Source of the DNA: Tatlockia sp.
GTDB taxonomy: Bacteria > Pseudomonadota > Gammaproteobacteria > Legionellales > Legionellaceae
DNA length: 64,000 nucleotides
Direction of reading: 5' to 3'
NCBI GenBank assembly: GCA_013697725.1
Contig: JACCWI010000024.1
Coordinates: 278,705 to 342,704, forward strand
The notes under the pieces are model-generated. The model saw nothing but the letters and a program-made list of their open reading frames with translations, was not told where the DNA came from and made no database searches. The position numbers were made by a program, and so were the translations under genes. Shown piece by piece: positions 60,162 to 64,000 of this stretch. The first letter of the stretch is position 1. The number at the start of each line of letters is the position of its first letter.

Positions 60162-61319
60162 GTGGCTATCTTATTTCTGTTTACTCAATACCTCAATGAA
60201 GAAGGCTGCCTGAGTTTAAAGTTAGATCAACAGGGACAGCTTGATGCCCCTGTCGCACAGCGAAGTTTTGCAGAAATTAAATTAATACAGAACAATTCGC
60301 AAACCTATATTGTTGCACCTGCACGGTATTTTAGCCTATTAAAACTTAGTCTTCCCTGGCTTGCTGAAAAAAAAGCGCGAGCCGCCATCCCTTTTGCTTT
60401 AGAAGATAAATTAGCTCAAAATTTTGATACTCTACATTTTGCTTTTGATAGCAATCATTATCAAAATGGCCAATACCTAGTGGCTATAGCGGATAAAAAT
60501 TATCTCAGCGAGCTTATTAAAATCTTTGATAATCAAAATATTAATTTTAACTTGTTAACAATCGATTGGTTTGCACTTAAGTCTGATGAGCTTGCCATTA
60601 TGGAATCTTATTTACTTATTAATGATGATAATTATCAAGGCGCATTAGAACCTGATTTGGCGCCATTTTATTTGGTAAAAGGGTCGGATAAGCATCAAAT
60701 CTATTGTTTTACCGACAGCGGTAAAGGGCTTTTTGATTTGCCTGGGGCAGAGTTTGTGGAAATCGAAAGTATTTCTTATCTCTGGTTAGCCCAACGCTTA
60801 GTGAAGACCCGGCCGATGAATCTTTGCCAGGGCGCATTGCAACACGGTAACGGCCCATTTAAGACTAGACGTTTATATCAAGCTACGGCAGCTATGTGTT
60901 TAATCTGGATTTTTTCTTCGATCGCAATGTCTGTTTTAAAACTTCATTCTCTAAACAAAGAGCTAGCTAGCGTTGATAATCACATCGCCCAGATTTACCG
61001 TGAATTTTTTCCACAGGCGAAACAAATAATTAATCCCAAATTCCGTGTAGGTCAGCTTTTAAAAATTAGTCAGAACATCACTGATACAGCGTTCTGGCTG
61101 CTTCTTGATAATTTATCAGAAAATTTTCAGGAAAATTCAGCAAACATTGAGAAAATAAATTATCAAAATCAGACGCTTACAGTTAACTTAGAAACCAATA
61201 ATTTTGCAAACCTAGAAAATTTACAAAATAAACTACAACAAAATAAAATTAAAGTTAGACAAACTCAAGCCTCAAGTCGAGATGAAAAAGTAATTAGCAC
61301 TTTGGAGTTACATTTGTGA
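60162..61319 (+). CDS. gspL: Type II secretion system protein L
   Basis: Inner-membrane platform subunit that binds the ATPase GspE. 385 aa: the cytoplasmic actin-like domain (LKLSLPWLAEKKARAAIPFA near residue 64 and ALEDKLAQNFDTLHFAF) is typical of GspL, then one membrane segment at about 246-264 (AAMCLIWIFSSIAMSVLKL), then a periplasmic ferredoxin-like domain. The start is GTG, with AGGA seven bases upstream. It overlaps gspM by GTGA. Legionella homologues (LspL) serve the system exporting degradative enzymes. Confidence 0.88.
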   Translation: MAILFLFTQYLNEEGCLSLKLDQQGQLDAPVAQRSFAEIKLIQNNSQTYIVAPARYFSLLKLSLPWLAEKKARAAIPFALEDKLAQNFDTLHFAFDSNHYQNGQYLVAIADKNYLSELIKIFDNQNINFNLLTIDWFALKSDELAIMESYLLINDDNYQGALEPDLAPFYLVKGSDKHQIYCFTDSGKGLFDLPGAEFVEIESISYLWLAQRLVKTRPMNLCQGALQHGNGPFKTRRLYQATAAMCLIWIFSSIAMSVLKLHSLNKELASVDNHIAQIYREFFPQAKQIINPKFRVGQLLKISQNITDTAFWLLLDNLSENFQENSANIEKINYQNQTLTVNLETNNFANLENLQNKLQQNKIKVRQTQASSRDEKVISTLELHL

Positions 61320-61789
61320 TCCTAAATTATTGGTCAAATTTAAATGAGCGCGAGCGATGGTTGTTGGGGATTGGCACGGTTTCAGTAGTCATTTATCTTT
61401 TCTATCTAGTTATTTACTCACCCTTAGCAAACGCGGTAGAAGATAAATCCAGGCTTTTAGTTGAACAACAAAACACTCTGCAATGGCTGCATCAAGCGCG
61501 CATGCAACATCAAAATCAATCGAAAGCGCTGGTAATCTCAAATCCAAAGCTTCTTGCTTTAATAGGAAACCAATTAAATGATAAATCATTCAAGCCATTT
61601 CCATATCAATTGCAACAAACAGGACCTGGAGATATTCAGCTATCTTTTGAGCGCGTTCCCTATAAACAATTTTTATCCTGGCTTTGGAATTTGAATCAAA
61701 ATTACCTTTTTAACTTAAAGCAGTTTTCTGCCGAACGAACTGAAACCTCTGGCGTAGTTAAAGCATTCGTTATTATCTCTGCAAAGTAA
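61316..61789 (+). CDS. gspM: Type II secretion system protein M
   Basis: Bitopic platform protein partnering GspL. 157 aa with the pattern NLNERERWLLGIGTVSVV, a membrane segment (LLGIGTVSVVIYLFYLVIYS) and a periplasmic ferredoxin-like domain (GPGDIQLSFERVPYKQFLSW). The GTG start overlaps the gspL stop by four bases, so they are translationally coupled. The separate gspLM pair matches the scattered lsp loci known in Legionella. Confidence 0.88.
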   Translation: MILNYWSNLNERERWLLGIGTVSVVIYLFYLVIYSPLANAVEDKSRLLVEQQNTLQWLHQARMQHQNQSKALVISNPKLLALIGNQLNDKSFKPFPYQLQQTGPGDIQLSFERVPYKQFLSWLWNLNQNYLFNLKQFSAERTETSGVVKAFVIISAK

Positions 61790-61821
61790 ACTGATTAAAA
61801 CTGTTCACACTTGTTAGCATC

Positions 61822-62349
61822 CTAGAGAATCCCCTCTTGCACAGCGCTCCAGGATTTAATCTCAGCACCTTGTTTTATCTCTGGTGAGAGCTCATTTAAG
61901 GCTTTTTGAGCTTCTTCGTAATTATTAAAGGTTCCATAAACACCTTTATAATAAGACTGACCCTCTCGATTGTATTTTAATTGAGCCGAGCGGTCATTTT
62001 TAGGAGCCTTATAAAGTCGGCTTGCCACCTGTGATGCATTCTCACTTTCACCTATTTGAATGGTATAAGCTTTGGCATTTTGACTGCTTACCCAATTTCG
62101 ATCCATATCTTTATGAGAAGTCGGTGCCCGGGCTGAGCCAGTGTAGTAAGAATCTGGAACTGTAGCCGTGCTTTGTCTATAATCGTCATCGTTGTCTGAA
62201 TATTCATAAGAGAGAACTTTAGACTCTACAGGTTGATAGCTGGTAGCATAATAACTCTCAGAAACGCCATAGTTTGACTCAGTTGTAGCACAGGCAGTCA
62301 AAAAACCAGTAAAAAGGCTAAGCACGAGAACTCTTTTAGTGGGTATCAT
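61822..62349 (-). CDS. SPOR-domain lipoprotein
   Basis: 175 aa. The signal ends in lipobox LTAC (Cys20). A Ser/Tyr/Asp-rich linker, possibly disordered, leads to a C-terminal SPOR-like domain (about 93-170): AYTIQIGESENASQVASRLY, then YYKGVYGTFNNYEEAQKAL and IKQGAEIKSW. SPOR domains bind denuded septal peptidoglycan, so a cell-division role is likely. Convergent with gspM and divergent from dgt. Confidence 0.8.
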   Translation of the reverse strand: MIPTKRVLVLSLFTGFLTACATTESNYGVSESYYATSYQPVESKVLSYEYSDNDDDYRQSTATVPDSYYTGSARAPTSHKDMDRNWVSSQNAKAYTIQIGESENASQVASRLYKAPKNDRSAQLKYNREGQSYYKGVYGTFNNYEEAQKALNELSPEIKQGAEIKSWSAVQEGIL

Positions 62350-62521
62350 AATTTCTCCTTTCTACAATCTTTGAATTTATACTCTTATTTAAGTTATCCT
62401 TTATTTTGAAAAAAACTTTAGCATGACTTAAGAATTGATATCGAATACAGTATTCACTTTTAATAAGATAATTATTTATACAAGAGCTAAAAATAAATAC
62501 AAGTTGCAAGGGGTAGAAATT

Positions 62522-63841
62522 ATGTGGACTCATAGACGCTCAGGACAAACTAATCAGCGAGGGAGTCAAGATCATCGCGGTCCTTATGAAAGAGATAGGA
62601 CAAGAGTAATTCATTGCCCTGCTTTCCGTCGTCTACAGCGTAAAACTCAAATTTTAGGCACTGATCAAGGTGATTTTCACCGTACAAGACTGACCCATTC
62701 TATTGAAGTGGCATCAATTGGTCGCAGTATTGTATCTAATCTAGCCAGCAATCATCAACATTCTATTCTACCAGGCCTATTACCTAATGATGATTTAATG
62801 TCAGTCATTTGTCTTTTGCACGATATTGGTCATCCTCCCTTTGGCCACGGTGGAGAGGTAGCCCTAAATTATATGATGCGCAACCATGGGGGTTTTGAAG
62901 GAAATGGACAAACTTTGCGCTTGCTCACCAAAGTTGAGAATAGCTATGGCCATTTTGGCCTTGATCTAACTCGACGCTCTTTATTAGGTATTCTTAAATA
63001 TCCGGTTTGTCGTTCCAAGGTTATTGCGCCAGAGTCCCCTAATGCTGTTGAACCACATAAGCCTATTCGTATAAATGATTGGCTACCGCCAAAAGCTTAT
63101 TTCGATTGTGAGCAGGATGAAATTGATTGGTTGCTAACGCCCTTTAGTGAGCAAGACAGAACCCTATTTCAAACGCTAAAATTAGAAGCCCAATCAAAGC
63201 AACATGGGAAATCTGCTTTTCATAGCTTTGATTGCTCTATCATGGATACTGCCGATGATATTGCTTATGGTGTACACGATTTGGAAGATGCTATTCACCT
63301 GCGATTAATTGACCGCACAGACTTGGACAATCAAACTTTTCGTGAACTTCTCTCAGCAACTTCTCTAGCTGAGAATTTGGAGGTTTTTCTTGAGTCTTTA
63401 TTTAGCCAGGAAATCTATCAACGTAAGCAAGCAATTGGAGAATTGGTAAATTATTTTATAACTGCCACGCATATTACAATTACTGATGAAAACTTTGAAA
63501 ACTCAATTTTGAAACATAATATTAGGCTTTATCCCGAAGCAGCTGCTTTATTAAATTATCTAATGCATTCAATTTATATACACGTTATTGATTCTCAAGA
63601 AGCTCGCACCTCTGAATACGGTGGCCAAACCGTGGTCTTACGACTTTTTGAAGCAATTAGCTCAAACCCGCGAAGTTTACTCAATGATAAAAATCGTGTT
63701 TTGCATCTTCAAGCGGAGAATGAACTATCTGCATATCGAGTAATCTCTGATTATATTGCTAATATGACTGACGAGTATGCCCATCGGATGCATGAACGGT
63801 TGTATGGATTTAGTACCAGAACTATTTTTGAAAAACTTTAG
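62522..63841 (+). CDS. dgt: Deoxyguanosinetriphosphate triphosphohydrolase-like protein
   Basis: HD-domain dNTP triphosphohydrolase of 439 aa that cleaves dGTP (or other dNTPs) to deoxynucleoside and tripolyphosphate. Metal-binding His and Asp: RLTHSIEVA (His59), CLLHDIGHPPFGHGGE (His100, Asp101) and MDTADDIAYGVHDLED. DRTRVIHCPAFRRLQRKTQ is the family opening. The ATG at 62522, after GGGG, is preferred to a longer frame beginning at 62435. Length fits the family's 440-aa subtype. Confidence 0.93.
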   Translation: MWTHRRSGQTNQRGSQDHRGPYERDRTRVIHCPAFRRLQRKTQILGTDQGDFHRTRLTHSIEVASIGRSIVSNLASNHQHSILPGLLPNDDLMSVICLLHDIGHPPFGHGGEVALNYMMRNHGGFEGNGQTLRLLTKVENSYGHFGLDLTRRSLLGILKYPVCRSKVIAPESPNAVEPHKPIRINDWLPPKAYFDCEQDEIDWLLTPFSEQDRTLFQTLKLEAQSKQHGKSAFHSFDCSIMDTADDIAYGVHDLEDAIHLRLIDRTDLDNQTFRELLSATSLAENLEVFLESLFSQEIYQRKQAIGELVNYFITATHITITDENFENSILKHNIRLYPEAAALLNYLMHSIYIHVIDSQEARTSEYGGQTVVLRLFEAISSNPRSLLNDKNRVLHLQAENELSAYRVISDYIANMTDEYAHRMHERLYGFSTRTIFEKL

Positions 63842-63914
63842 AAGAAAAGCTAAGAATTGAAACAGACTTGACTAACTGCACTGCATTATTAGATATCAAT
63901 CCAATAATGAGGTG

Positions 63915-63987
63915 CGTCCCCAAGGGGATTCGAACCCCTGTTACCGCCGTGAAAGGGCAGTGTCCTAGGCCTCTAGACGATGGGGAC
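63915..63987 (-). tRNA. tRNA-Glu (anticodon TTC)
   Basis: On the minus strand the acceptor stem GTCCCCA (63987-63981) pairs with TGGGGAC (63922-63916), followed by discriminator G. The anticodon loop CTTTCAC carries TTC at 63953-63951, reading GAA/GAG. The T arm AGGGGTTCGAATCCCCT is intact. CCA is not encoded, so it must be added post-transcriptionally. Confidence 0.96.
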
Positions 63988-64000
63988 GGTTATACGTCGT

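Overview
The window looks like a chromosomal segment of a Legionella-type gammaproteobacterium, probably a Legionella species other than the classical L. pneumophila type strains. The DNA is AT-rich. Core genes are gammaproteobacterial (kdsA-pyrG, ribD-ribE-ribBA, mreBCD, queA/yajC/secDF, lepA-lepB-rnc, clpSA). The gspL-gspM pair stands apart from other type II secretion genes, as in the scattered lsp loci of Legionella. There is an F-box protein and a decayed leucine-rich-repeat gene of the Legionella effector style. No CRISPR array, rRNA operon, prophage or intact insertion sequence was seen.

Layout. 1-2 kb: the 3' end of hisIE, a small unknown gene and rlmI. 2.1-6.2 kb is the accessory part: an Xre/RES toxin-antitoxin pair with an obvious operator, a decayed gene with a retropepsin-like motif, a CitMHS citrate-type transporter, a broken LRR gene and a truncated HTH protein. 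6.3-17 kb: rdgC, an F-box protein, bamD, tRNA-Ser, kdsA-pyrG, the riboflavin genes, a BepA-like protease and a DUF1415 protein. 17-26.5 kb mixes unknown membrane or effector-like proteins with an MFS transporter, a YbaB-like protein, an L,D-transpeptidase, pilT and a cysteine-rich secreted protein. 26.6-38.6 kb: LPS glycosyltransferase and ligase, clpS-clpA, icd, mreB-C-D and an AaeAB-like efflux pair. 38.8-43.2 kb: an unknown membrane protein, a small minor-pilin cluster, hisC and phhB. 43.2-50.7 kb: secF-secD-yajC, a TGT-like protein, queA, DUF1840 and an ABC-F ATPase. 50.7-55.3 kb: an FMO, a lipase-like lipoprotein, three very small genes, a pirin and a small unknown. 55.3-64 kb: rnc-lepB-lepA, mltB, gspL-gspM, a SPOR lipoprotein, dgt and tRNA-Glu.

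Working together. Several genes serve the envelope: bamD, bepA, kdsA, waaE-like, O-antigen ligase, mreBCD, L,D-transpeptidase, mltB, a SPOR lipoprotein, lepB and secDF. Others make or run type IV pili and type II secretion (pilT, pilVWX-like, gspLM). The most unusual locus is the canonical tgt position between queA and yajC. It encodes a shortened tRNA-guanine transglycosylase homologue that keeps the zinc-ligand pattern but appears to lack both catalytic aspartates. The accessory region shows active gene decay. Function assignments rest on reading motifs by eye; no database search was run.
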